From: an uncultured Holophagaceae bacterium
GTDB lineage: Bacteria; Acidobacteriota; Holophagae; Holophagales; Holophagaceae
Reading direction: 5' to 3'
Assembly: GCA_903927605.1 (NCBI GenBank)
Contig: CAIYNT010000264.1
Span: 1 to 6,846, forward strand
DNA length: 6,846 nt
Below are positions 1 through 5,639 of the stretch, piece after piece. Numbering within the stretch: the first letter of the stretch is position 1; each line of letters begins with the position of its first letter. The position numbers were made by a program, and so were the translations under genes. The notes below the pieces were generated by a model. That model made no database searches. It was given only the letters and a program-made list of their open reading frames with translations, and was not told the origin of the DNA.

Positions 1-72
1 CCTGCTCCGCGCCATCTCCTCCAGGCGCGTCCTCTGATTTTCGGTGAGTTCTACTCGCCCAGCATGTGCCAT
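1..72 (-). CDS. IS630-family transposase, N-terminal fragment (continues outside the window)
   Basis: On the - strand, ATG at 72-70 opens a frame that runs off the left edge: 24 residues, beginning MAHAGRVELTENQ and ending LEEMARSR. IS630 transposases typically start with a short basic lead followed by an L-T-E-x-x-R-x-x-L-E-x-x-A-R-S-R pattern, which opens the N-terminal helix-turn-helix that binds the element ends. The catalytic DDE domain would lie outside. GAGGGG ends about 4 bases before this ATG and serves as ribosome binding site. An in-frame ATG at 100-98 is possible but has no such site. Identification rests on a short stretch recognised by eye. Confidence 0.65.
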   Translation of the reverse strand, partial: MAHAGRVELTENQRTRLEEMARSR

Positions 73-139
73 GTCGCCCCTCAGTATCAGGTGCGGCATG
101 TTGAATAATAGTTACCTGTATTTTTGGCGGACTACACTA
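1..139 (-). mobile_element. IS630-family insertion sequence, terminal part (rest lies left of the window)
   Basis: The stretch holds the start of an IS630-type transposase on the - strand plus its non-coding end. Reading outward, the sequence passes from the transposase start (72) through an A/T-richer stretch to CTAG at 137-140. IS630 is known to insert at CTAG and duplicate the central TA, so the junction is placed at 138-139. The other end and its inverted repeat are outside the window, so the exact terminus is inferred. The element sits about 70 bases upstream of the MarR gene start and may have replaced that gene's original upstream region. Confidence 0.6.
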
Positions 140-196
140 GCATGCGGAGTCGCTGGTTGGGGGAAGGCAGAAGGGTTTTGGGCATGGGCCGATTGC

Positions 197-204
197 AGGA
201 GGGG
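197..204 (+). promoter_or_regulatory. Strong ribosome binding site that decides the MarR start
   Basis: AGGAGGGG ends 6 bases before the TTG at 211 and is nearly the full anti-16S complement. No other in-frame candidate start (TTG 124, ATG 142, ATG 184, ATG 247) has as good a site at the right distance, so TTG 211 is preferred. Confidence 0.6.
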
Positions 205-210
205 AAGACC

Positions 211-735
211 TTGACAGCAAATAATTCGTCACACAAATTATTACCCATGCAAAACAAAAAGCAAGACCCATCTGCGAAGGAGCTGGTGGAGGGCTCCATG
301 CAGCACCTGCGCCGGATCTTCAAGGCGGTCGAGTCCTATTCCCGGACCGTGGAAACGAGGTTCGGGATCACCGGTCCCCAGCTCTGGGCGCTCTGGGAAC
401 TGGGCCGCAAGGCTCCGCTTTCCCTGAAGGACCTGGCGGCCAGCATGCACCTGAGCCCGAGCACCGTCGTCGGAGTGATCGACCGCCTGATCGCGAAGGA
501 GCTGGTGCTGCGCGAGCCCGACCAGGCCGACCGTCGCCGGGTCTGCCTGAGCCTGTCCCCCCGGGGGCTGGCCCTGATCCACCAGGCGCCCAACCCGGCC
601 CAGGACCAGTTGATCAAGGGACTGAAATCCCTCAGCCCGGCTCAGCTCAAGACGCTGAACCAGAGCCTGGAGACCCTCGTCAAGACCATGGACGCGGACC
701 AGATCGAGGCCCCCTTCTTTTTCTCGGAGGAGTGA
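211..735 (+). CDS. MarR-family transcriptional regulator
   Basis: A 174-residue cytoplasmic winged-helix DNA-binding protein of normal MarR length. From the TTG start, the dimerisation helices come first (residues about 20-50). The winged helix-turn-helix follows: LSLKDLAASMHL at about 70-81, a recognition helix LSPSTVVGVIDRL at about 81-93, and the wing with the family's D-x-x-x-x-R-R signature (DQADRRR, 104-110) and the SPRG turn at 116-119. The C-terminal helices (125-162) complete the dimer interface. MarR proteins usually repress their own or neighbouring genes and release DNA on binding a small phenolic or lipophilic ligand; the ligand here cannot be told. The start is TTG 211, chosen for its ribosome binding site; ATG 247 (162 aa) is the alternative. 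The hybrid kinase follows on the same strand after 123 bases, so a regulatory link is possible but not shown. An IS630 end lies just upstream and may alter its expression. Confidence 0.85.
   Translation: MTANNSSHKLLPMQNKKQDPSAKELVEGSMQHLRRIFKAVESYSRTVETRFGITGPQLWALWELGRKAPLSLKDLAASMHLSPSTVVGVIDRLIAKELVLREPDQADRRRVCLSLSPRGLALIHQAPNPAQDQLIKGLKSLSPAQLKTLNQSLETLVKTMDADQIEAPFFFSEE
220..242 (+). promoter_or_regulatory. A/T-rich inverted repeat, possible operator near the MarR start
   Basis: AATAATT (220-226) and AATTATT (236-242) are perfect inverted copies 9 bases apart, in an otherwise GC-rich region. TTGACA at 211-216 resembles a -35 box. If translation starts at ATG 247, this is promoter plus operator for autoregulation, as is common for MarR genes. 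If it starts at TTG 211, the repeat lies inside codons 4-11. The two readings conflict, and the ribosome binding site favours the second. Confidence 0.3.
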
Positions 736-858
736 GTCCCCGGGATCGGGCGGCCGGAAGGCCCACGGTTCTGGAACTCAAGCCGGGAGCGGGCCGACCC
801 GACACAGAGTGAATCTGATCCATACCCCCATGTGCCCTGACCCACGCATCGGTCCACC

Positions 859-1455
859 GTGAAACACGCGCCCCGCGCTCCCATCAAGAGCCCCTTTGAA
901 GCCATGCTCATTTCGGCCACCCTGCTGGCGACCGGAATCGTGGTGGCCCTCGGCTTCAGATTCGTGGCCACCCGGCGGATCGAGTCGGAGGGCCTGGCCA
1001 GGATCCAGAGCAGGAACCTCGCCCAGGCCCTGGATCAGAGCCTCACCGGCACCCTTCAGAAAATCGATCTTGCGCTGGGCAGCGTCGCCGGTGAAGCGAC
1101 AGGCACCTGGCGGAACGGACAGTTGAACCACCCCAGGCTGGAGCAGCTCCTTGCCACGGAGGGGAAGCTGCTGCCCTGGCCCGGGATCATCTGGATCGCC
1201 GATGCCCGGGGAAGGGCGATCCTCGGCAACCGCCCCATCGCCCTGGTTCCCTCCTGGGAGAGCCGCTGGTGGTTCCTCTACTGCAGGACCCATCCGGATG
1301 CGGGGATGGTCGTCTCCAAACCCATCATCGGATTCCTCACGAAGAAGTGGGTGATCCCGTGCGTCCGACGCTTCAACCTGCCGAATGGCGAGTTCGGAGG
1401 GGTCGTGGTGATTCCCCTCTCCCTGGATTACCTCAAGAGCCGGCTCTCGGGCTAG
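859..1455 (+). CDS. N-terminal sensor fragment of the hybrid kinase (membrane segment plus Cache-like domain)
   Basis: GTG 859 is the first possible start after the in-frame stop at 838-840; no clear ribosome binding site precedes it, and ATG 904 is an alternative. The 198-residue product has a basic N-terminus, a transmembrane helix at about residues 15-36 (ISATLLATGIVVALGFRFVA), and then the membrane-distal part of a periplasmic double-Cache (PDC-type) sensor. That part includes an amphipathic helix with LDQSLTGTLQKIDLAL (about 54-72) and the sheet segment IIWIADARGRAILGN. In the family this domain senses small extracellular ligands and passes the signal through the second membrane helix, which here lies beyond the stop. 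The fragment ends at residue 198 inside the sensor domain, so alone it cannot signal. The MarR gene ends 123 bases upstream. Confidence 0.6.
   Translation: MKHAPRAPIKSPFEAMLISATLLATGIVVALGFRFVATRRIESEGLARIQSRNLAQALDQSLTGTLQKIDLALGSVAGEATGTWRNGQLNHPRLEQLLATEGKLLPWPGIIWIADARGRAILGNRPIALVPSWESRWWFLYCRTHPDAGMVVSKPIIGFLTKKWVIPCVRRFNLPNGEFGGVVVIPLSLDYLKSRLSG
1453..1455 (+). other. Premature TAG codon inside the kinase frame
   Basis: TAG stands where the domain pattern calls for a sense codon; the next in-phase possible start is GTG 1483, 28 bases on. A run of seven G at about 1466-1472 lies ten bases before that GTG and might help reinitiation, though it is not a clean ribosome binding site. Confidence 0.75.
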
Positions 1456-1482
1456 GAGATCGGGCCGGGGGGGTCGCTGACC

Positions 1483-3705
1483 GTGAGGGACAGTGATGGC
1501 GGGTTCATCGCCCGCTTCCCGGAAGCCTCGGGTGGACCTGACCTGGAGATCGGGTCCCAAACGGGAACGGCCGAACTCATGAAATTCGTGCAATCCGGCG
1601 CCTCGGAGGTCACCCACTCCGCCATCTCGTCCTTCGACCAGAAGCCCAGGCTCTACACCATGCGCCGGGTCAAGGACGCACCCCTGATCGTCGGAGCCGG
1701 ACTGGCGGAGGCGGATTACCTGGCCCAGTGGCGCGGGGACCGGAGCAGGATCCTGACCCTCATGGGACTCTCCCTCCTGGGCATCTGGGCCATTTCCTGG
1801 CTCTTCTGGCGGGCGTGGAAAAGCCAGGCGTTGAACGCGGAGGCGTTGTCCCTGAGTGAGGAACGGTTCCGCCTGGCGATGGATGCGACCAGCGATGGGA
1901 TATGGGACTGGAACGTCGCCACGGGGGCCGTGTACTACAGTCCCTCCTACACCCGGATGCTGGGCTACGAGCTGGACGAATTTTCCGCGCGAGTGGACTC
2001 CTGGGCAGACCTGATCCTCCCGGAAGACCGGGCGAGGGTCCTGGCAGCCAACGAAGCATGCATCCAGGGTGCCTGCCCAAGTTTTGAGGTGGAATACCGC
2101 ATGCGGGCCCGGGATGGAGCCATCAGATGGATCCTTGGCCGAGGCAAGGCCATCCATCGCGATGAGGGGGGGCGCGCCCTGCGCATGGTGGGCACCCATG
2201 TCGATGTCACGGGGCGCAAAGAGTTGGAAGCTGGCCTGCGCGAGAGCGAGGAGCGCTACCGCCAGCTCTTCAACAATGCCGAGGTGGGGATGTTCAGGAC
2301 CCGGCTGGATGGCAGCGAAATCCTGGAATTCAACGAGAAGTACCTGGAACTGCTCGGAAGAACCATGGACGAGGTCCGGCAGCAGCCTTCTGTTGTGGTG
2401 TGGGCAGACCGGAGGAAAAGGGAGGAGATGGTCCGCCTGCTGGAGGCCGAAGGACATGTGATGGATTTCGAGTTCGAGTACCTGAATGCGCGGGGTGAGA
2501 TCCGCCAGGCCATCACCTCGGTAAAGCTCTTCCGAGAGGAGGGCATCCTCGAAGGGTCCATCCAGGACATCTCGGCGCGGAAGCAGGCGGAGGAGGAGAA
2601 TGCGAGGCTCCAGGCCCAGCTGCAGCAGGCCCAGAAAATGGAGAGCCTCGGCACCCTGGCGGGCGGCATCGCCCACGACATGAACAATGTGCTGACAGGC
2701 ATTCTGGGAATGGCGGAGCTTGGACTGGAAGAACAACCCGAGGGCAGCCTGGGACACCGATCCTTCCAGGCCATCATCCGCGCCGCCGAGCGGGCCGGAA
2801 AGATGGTGAAGAGCCTGCTGCGATTCGCTCGCCAGCGGACCGCCGAAGAATACGAACTGGAACTGAACGAGATCCTCCGTGAGGAAGTGAATCTGCTGGA
2901 ACGCACCACCCTGTCCAGGATCCACCTCGAGCTGGATCTTGCCCCCGACCTGCGGTACATCCGTGGCGATGCAGGTGCCCTGACGCACGCCTTCATGAAC
3001 CTCTGTGTCAACGCGGTGGATGCCATGCCTGACAATGGCACGCTGACCCTGCGCACCCGGAACGTCGACAGTGGTTGGGTCGAGGTCCTGGTGGAAGACA
3101 CGGGGGTGGGGATGACCAAGGAAGTGCTCGAGAAGGCCGTGGACCCCTTCTTCACCACGAAGGAAGTGGGCAAGGGCACGGGCCTTGGCCTCTCCATGGT
3201 CTACAGCACCGTGAAGGCACACCAGGGGCAGCTGGAGATCCAGAGCGAACCAGGGCGGGGCACACGCGTGCGGATCCGCTTCCCATCCTTCGCCAACAGG
3301 ACCCAGGCCCCCGAAGGGGAGGAGGACCGCCCCACTGGGACCGTGCCCCGGAAGCTGAACGTGCTCCTCGTGGATGACGACGAAATCCCGCGGAATACCA
3401 CTTACGAAGTCTTGACCAGAATGGGGCATGCGGCCTTGGCTGTTGGCAGCGGCGAGGCGGCTCTGACCCAACTCGAGGCCGGATTCCAGCCCGACGTGGT
3501 CATCCTCGACATGAACATGCCAGGACTTGGCGGGCTGGCGACCCTGCCCCGCCTGCGGACCTTATTCCCCAAGCTGCCAGTCATCATTTCCACCGGGAGG
3601 GCCGACCAGACCACCCTGGATCTCACGCTGAATGAACCCTTCGTCACCCTGCTCCCCAAGCCATTCGCCATGGAGGAACTTCGAGGTCGGCTGGAGCGGC
3701 TATAG
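1483..3705 (+). CDS. Hybrid sensor histidine kinase, kinase-receiver part (PAS-PAS-HisKA-HATPase-REC)
   Basis: This 740-residue part holds all cytoplasmic signalling domains. Residues 1-85 are the rest of the Cache sensor and 90-109 a transmembrane helix (ILTLMGLSLLGIWAISWLFW). PAS1 spans about 123-248 (PAS_3 type) and PAS2 251-368, followed by a coiled coil (366-390). HisKA has the H-box GGIAHDMNN with phospho-acceptor His398. HATPase_c shows the N-box (MNLCVNAVDA), G1 box (VEDTGVGM), F-box (DPFFTTK) and G2 (GKGTGLGL). The C-terminal receiver (625-740) has the acidic cluster DDD 631-633, phospho-acceptor Asp676 (VILDMNMPG), the S/T at 703-704 and Lys726 (LPKPF). Kinase and receiver therefore look catalytically complete, so phosphate can pass from His398 to Asp676 and on to an unseen partner. 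There is no output domain. GTG 1483 is only the first start after the TAG at 1453; the true start is probably GTG 859, before the break. No obvious terminator follows. Confidence 0.85.
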   Translation: MRDSDGGFIARFPEASGGPDLEIGSQTGTAELMKFVQSGASEVTHSAISSFDQKPRLYTMRRVKDAPLIVGAGLAEADYLAQWRGDRSRILTLMGLSLLGIWAISWLFWRAWKSQALNAEALSLSEERFRLAMDATSDGIWDWNVATGAVYYSPSYTRMLGYELDEFSARVDSWADLILPEDRARVLAANEACIQGACPSFEVEYRMRARDGAIRWILGRGKAIHRDEGGRALRMVGTHVDVTGRKELEAGLRESEERYRQLFNNAEVGMFRTRLDGSEILEFNEKYLELLGRTMDEVRQQPSVVVWADRRKREEMVRLLEAEGHVMDFEFEYLNARGEIRQAITSVKLFREEGILEGSIQDISARKQAEEENARLQAQLQQAQKMESLGTLAGGIAHDMNNVLTGILGMAELGLEEQPEGSLGHRSFQAIIRAAERAGKMVKSLLRFARQRTAEEYELELNEILREEVNLLERTTLSRIHLELDLAPDLRYIRGDAGALTHAFMNLCVNAVDAMPDNGTLTLRTRNVDSGWVEVLVEDTGVGMTKEVLEKAVDPFFTTKEVGKGTGLGLSMVYSTVKAHQGQLEIQSEPGRGTRVRIRFPSFANRTQAPEGEEDRPTGTVPRKLNVLLVDDDEIPRNTTYEVLTRMGHAALAVGSGEAALTQLEAGFQPDVVILDMNMPGLGGLATLPRLRTLFPKLPVIISTGRADQTTLDLTLNEPFVTLLPKPFAMEELRGRLERL

Positions 3706-4011
3706 CGGGATGAGTGGATCGCAGGATCACCGTAAAAGGCAGCCTTGGCCATCCATCCGGTCCAGTTGGGTCCGACCCTCCAGCCTCCACGCCCGGGGGG
3801 CTCTCCCACCTTCCCAAGACAGGCTCGCAGGGGCCTCACCCAGCCAACCGACGGATACGGCTCCCGGGACACCGGAGGCCCCCGATGGTGTTCCCAGCCA
3901 ACACGGGGATCCAGATCCCTGCGAGTACCCACTTATTCCCCTCCATCACCGAAAGATTCAAGTTCTCCACCTCCAGGTTCGATGCCAAATGAGAACGAGC
4001 AAGGGACGCCC
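3706..4011. other. Non-coding stretch between the kinase and the small gene
   Basis: About 300 bases with no convincing gene on either strand. Open frames here are shadows with proline/serine/arginine-rich, non-domain-like translations. I see no terminator with a T tract after the kinase and no strong promoter; C-rich text dominates. Confidence 0.5.
4001..4006 (+). promoter_or_regulatory. Ribosome binding site of the small gene
   Basis: AAGGGA lies 5 bases before ATG 4012 and selects it over ATG 3982, which has no such site. Confidence 0.4.
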
Positions 4012-4194
4012 ATGACGCCAACCCACCACAAGGGCCACTACCAAGCACTGGGACAGGAGGCCATTCACGCCCTCAACCTGGAGGAGGCGGCCACCGTGAT
4101 CCTGCGGGAAGCCAACCTCACGCCATCAGGCCGGGCCGTTCTCGAGAATGCCGTACGGATCGCCAGGATCCGCCGGAAGACCCTGATGGTGTAG
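4012..4194 (+). CDS. Small hypothetical protein (60 aa)
   Basis: I do not recognise the family. From ATG 4012 the product is 60 residues: a short His-rich lead (MTPTHHKGHY), a helix-forming middle (QEAIHALNLEEAATVILREA), the turn NLTPSGRAVLENA, and a basic tail (RIARIRRKTLMV). It has no signal peptide or membrane segment and is probably a small soluble, mostly helical protein. The codons have strong G/C at third positions, matching the host genes around it and supporting real coding. The ATG at 3982 would add 10 residues but lacks a ribosome binding site. A hairpin follows 11 bases after the stop. It stands alone between two sensor genes; a role with either is unsupported. Confidence 0.5.
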   Translation: MTPTHHKGHYQALGQEAIHALNLEEAATVILREANLTPSGRAVLENAVRIARIRRKTLMV

Positions 4195-4205
4195 CTGAAG
4201 AGTGA

Positions 4206-4232
4206 GTGCGGGTGGGTCTTCATGACCCGCAC
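4206..4232 (+). terminator. Hairpin after the small gene, possible terminator
   Basis: GTGCGGGT (4206-4213) pairs perfectly with ACCCGCAC (4225-4232) over an 11-base loop. An alternative inner stem GGGTC/GACCC (4214-4218, 4224-4228) is possible. No T tract follows, so this is at best a weak intrinsic terminator or a 3'-end stabilising hairpin. Confidence 0.35.
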
Positions 4233-4277
4233 CCGGTCATCAGGCTCCTTCTGCCGGGCATTCCCGTGTTGGCAGAG

Positions 4278-4315
4278 CCCAGAGCCTCAAACTACCGGGG
4301 AAGACGGGCTCTGGG
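4278..4315 (+). repeat. Inverted repeat with nested tandem CAGAGCC copies
   Basis: CCCAGAGCC (4278-4286) pairs over 9 bases with GGCTCTGGG (4307-4315), loop 20 bases. CAGAGCC occurs twice in tandem (4273-4279, 4280-4286), so an alternative pairing of CAGAGCCC (4273-4280) with GGGCTCTG (4306-4313) exists: two mutually exclusive stems. No T tract follows. The rest of the gene-free stretch 4195-4482 shows nothing else but the weak promoter below. Confidence 0.35.
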
Positions 4316-4426
4316 GCGCTTCCCGACCACCGGATGAATGCCCCTTCACGGCCCTTTCTGGACCAGGCTCCTCCTTCTGCCAGGTGTCACTGGCGTGGCC
4401 TCCGGTCGCATGACAACCGGCGAAAT

Positions 4427-4457
4427 TTCAACCGTTCCCCGGACAATGCCGAATAAT
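4427..4457 (+). promoter_or_regulatory. Possible promoter of the GAF-PAS gene
   Basis: AATAAT (4452-4457) matches the -10 consensus at 5 of 6 bases and sits in a local A/T-rich patch. The only -35 candidate is TTCAAC (4427-4432), 19 bases upstream and a poor match. Transcription would begin about 20 bases before the ATG at 4483. Confidence 0.3.
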
Positions 4458-4482
4458 TGGGTGTCTACCCATTGGATTGCGA

Positions 4483-5355
4483 ATGCCAATGTCCGAACCC
4501 GCACCGGGTCGTTCCAGGACCATCCATGCAGCCGTGATCAGCCTTGAGGAACGGGCGAAGGATCTCAGCCTGGAGCAGATTCTCCGAGCGACACTGGACG
4601 AGGCCGAGGCTCTTACCGGTTCCCATATCGGCTTCTACCACTTCGTGGAAGAGGACCAGGAGAACCTCCTTCTGCAGGCATGGAGCACTCGCACGGAGGC
4701 GGAGTTCTGCACGGCCGAGGGCAAGGGAATGCATTATCCCGTGGCGAAAGCCGGCGTATGGGCAGACTGCCTTCGAATGGGTCATCCCCTGATCCAGAAC
4801 GACTACCAGAACCTTCCGAACCGCAAGGGCCTGCCCCCAGGGCATGCAACGGTACTGCGAGAACTGGTCGTTCCTGTGAAAAGATCCGGGCGTGTCGTGG
4901 CAGTTCTGGGAGTTGGGAACAAGCTTGCCGACTATGACGAGGCTGATATCGAATCGGTCCAGCTCCTGGCCGACCTGGCCTGGCACCTGGCTGCCTCGAA
5001 GCGGATGACCCTTGAACTCGAGAACAGCCTCGCCAAGAACCAGGCACTCATCCAGGCCATCCCCGACCTCATCTTCACCAACAAGAGAGACGGCGAGTAC
5101 CTGGACGTGCACGTCTCGGACGCGAACCTGCTCTACGCCACGCCGGATGTTTTTCTTCATCGGAAGGTTCAGGATGTCCTCCCGGAGCCACTTGGCGTGC
5201 AATTCCTGAATGCCTTCGAGGAAGTTCTGGATTCAAGCTCTCTTAGGGAATTGACGTACTCCCTTCAGGTTGGAAGTGTGGAGAAATGTTTCGAGGCCCG
5301 TCTGGTCCCATCGAGTATGTCTCCGTCAAGGAGGCTGCCACCTTCACCAACCTGA
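4483..5355 (+). pseudogene. GAF-PAS sensor protein, 3' part lost by insertion of a mobile element
   Basis: The frame has clustered starts (TTG 4477, ATG 4483, ATG 4489) without a clear ribosome binding site; ATG 4483 is taken. Residues about 15-175 form a GAF domain of the type common in environmental sensor kinases: ILRATLDEAEALTGSHIGFYH, LLLQAWSTRT, the conserved LPPGHATVLRELVVPV, and VAVLGVGNKLADY. A short coiled coil (about 175-190) leads to a PAS domain starting at QALIQAIPDLIF. The PAS strand CFEARLVPSS is the last host-like text. After it the frame gives a proline/serine/arginine tail (MSPSRRLPPSPT) and stops at 5353-5355. The intact gene would normally end in a histidine kinase or diguanylate cyclase output domain, which is missing here. 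The sequence that takes over, in another frame, is a helix-turn-helix gene, so the truncation is by insertion, not a frameshift. The ligand is unknown. Confidence 0.8.
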
Positions 5356-5495
5356 GCAAGGCCACCCTGGATTCGATGCGTCAACGCGGCATCGGTCCAG
5401 CCTTCGTGAAAATCAGCGAGCGGAGAGTTGTCTACGAACTCTCGGTCCTTCGCGATTACATCGCCGCCAGGCGCGTGAATCCGAGCTCAGTGTGA
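5286..5495 (+). CDS. AlpA/excisionase-like helix-turn-helix protein
   Basis: 69 residues. From residue 11 on it follows the small MerR-like/HTH_17 pattern: YVSVKEAATFTNLSKATLDSM is the helix-turn-helix (about 11-31), then the G-x-G-P-x-F-V-K-I loop (RGIGPAFVKI, 34-43) and the wing and end helix (RRVVYELSVLRDYIAARR, 46-63). Family members bind DNA as excision factors or as transcription activators of integrase or other element genes (AlpA type). The only start in frame is ATG 5286, with GGAAG (5272-5276) upstream. Both lie in the disrupted host gene, so residues 1-9 (MFRGPSGPI) are host-derived, and expression may ride on the host promoter. In the excised element the start would be different. 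The next gene starts 3 bases later (ATG 5499) or, more likely, at 5640. Confidence 0.7.
   Translation: MFRGPSGPIEYVSVKEAATFTNLSKATLDSMRQRGIGPAFVKISERRVVYELSVLRDYIAARRVNPSSV
5303..5325. other. Host/element junction (attL region)
   Basis: Host PAS coding text (EARLVPSS, ending about 5316) meets the conserved start of the HTH domain (YVSVKEAA, from 5316, other frame). The crossover must lie in or close to these bases. The core sequence shared with attR cannot be read without the right end. Confidence 0.5.
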
Positions 5496-5510
5496 TCCAT
5501 GACAGCCACT

Positions 5511-5537
5511 AAAAATACCCCCGCCGGGCAGCGGGGG
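5511..5537 (-). terminator. GC-rich hairpin with T tract on the - strand
   Basis: CCCCCGC (5518-5524) pairs with GCGGGGG (5531-5537) over a 6-base loop. On the - strand the stem is followed by TATTTTT (5517-5511), the classic intrinsic terminator layout for leftward transcription. On the + strand no T tract follows, but the stem would still be stable in RNA and argues against coding here. Confidence 0.5.
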
Positions 5538-5547
5538 GGTGAAGAAG

Positions 5548-5576
5548 TTGACCAATTTGGTCGAGAAACATACAAA
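5548..5576 (+). promoter_or_regulatory. Sigma70-like promoter for the element's small gene and primase
   Basis: TTGACC (5548-5553) matches the -35 consensus at 5 of 6 positions. After an ideal 17-base spacer, TACAAA (5571-5576) matches the -10 at 4 of 6. Transcription would start about 5583, some 57 bases before ATG 5640, and read through into the coupled primase gene. Confidence 0.5.
5550..5562 (+). promoter_or_regulatory. Palindrome over the -35 box, likely operator
   Basis: GACCAA-T-TTGGTC is a perfect 6+1+6 inverted repeat overlapping the -35 element. It is the right size and place for a dimeric repressor or activator, possibly the HTH protein or a regulator encoded elsewhere. Confidence 0.4.
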
Positions 5577-5593
5577 GTGTGCGCCCCACACAC
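5577..5593 (+). promoter_or_regulatory. Second inverted repeat at the predicted transcription start
   Basis: GTGTG (5577-5581) and CACAC (5589-5593) flank the predicted start site with a 7-base spacer. The repeat is short, so it could be chance. Confidence 0.25.
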
Positions 5594-5639
5594 AACCTCG
5601 TCAACCCCTCAGACAGCGCGAAGAAGGCAGGCTGAGCTC

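Larger units (their letters stand above)
859..3705 (+). pseudogene. Hybrid sensor histidine kinase split by an in-frame TAG (whole locus)
   Basis: The two reading frames 859-1455 and 1483-3705 are in the same phase, and only the TAG at 1453-1455 separates them. Read through, the locus would encode 948 codons with one continuous architecture: membrane segment, periplasmic Cache-like sensor, second membrane segment, PAS, PAS, HisKA, HATPase_c, receiver. The residues around the stop (RLSG, stop, EIGPGGSLTV) run on smoothly as one sensor domain, so a single base change such as TTG or AAG to TAG is the simplest cause. Everything downstream is intact with all kinase motifs, so the break is recent, is a sequence error, or is tolerated through reinitiation or suppression. 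Confidence 0.75.

Noticed and set aside
124..210. N-terminal extension of the MarR protein to TTG 124
   Set aside because: The first codons would lie in the IS630 end, and the strong ribosome binding site at 197-204 points to TTG 211.
778..3471. Very long open frame (897 codons) on the - strand opposite the kinase
   Set aside because: Its translation is low-complexity and without domains, while the + strand encodes a clear Cache-PAS-kinase-receiver protein. Long antisense frames are a common by-product of high-GC codon use.
3839..3902. Direct repeat CCCAGCCAAC at 3839-3848 and 3893-3902
   Set aside because: A ten-base repeat in C-rich non-coding DNA is likely chance; no third copy or regular spacing.
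3745..4011. Longer version of the small hypothetical gene starting at 3745
   Set aside because: The extension translates to proline/serine/arginine-rich text without coding character; ATG 4012 has the ribosome binding site.
4195..4482. Riboswitch or small RNA in the leader before the GAF-PAS gene
   Set aside because: I looked for the conserved cores of c-di-GMP and other common riboswitches and found none; only GC-rich stems are present.
4465..5202. 245-codon open frame on the - strand opposite the GAF-PAS gene
   Set aside because: It mirrors a strongly recognisable GAF domain and shows no domain of its own.
5499..5639. 46-residue N-terminal extension of the element's small protein (ATG 5499)
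   Set aside because: It covers a hairpin, a promoter and a palindrome and lacks a ribosome binding site. It is not excluded, because the frame is open and starts 3 bases after the HTH stop.
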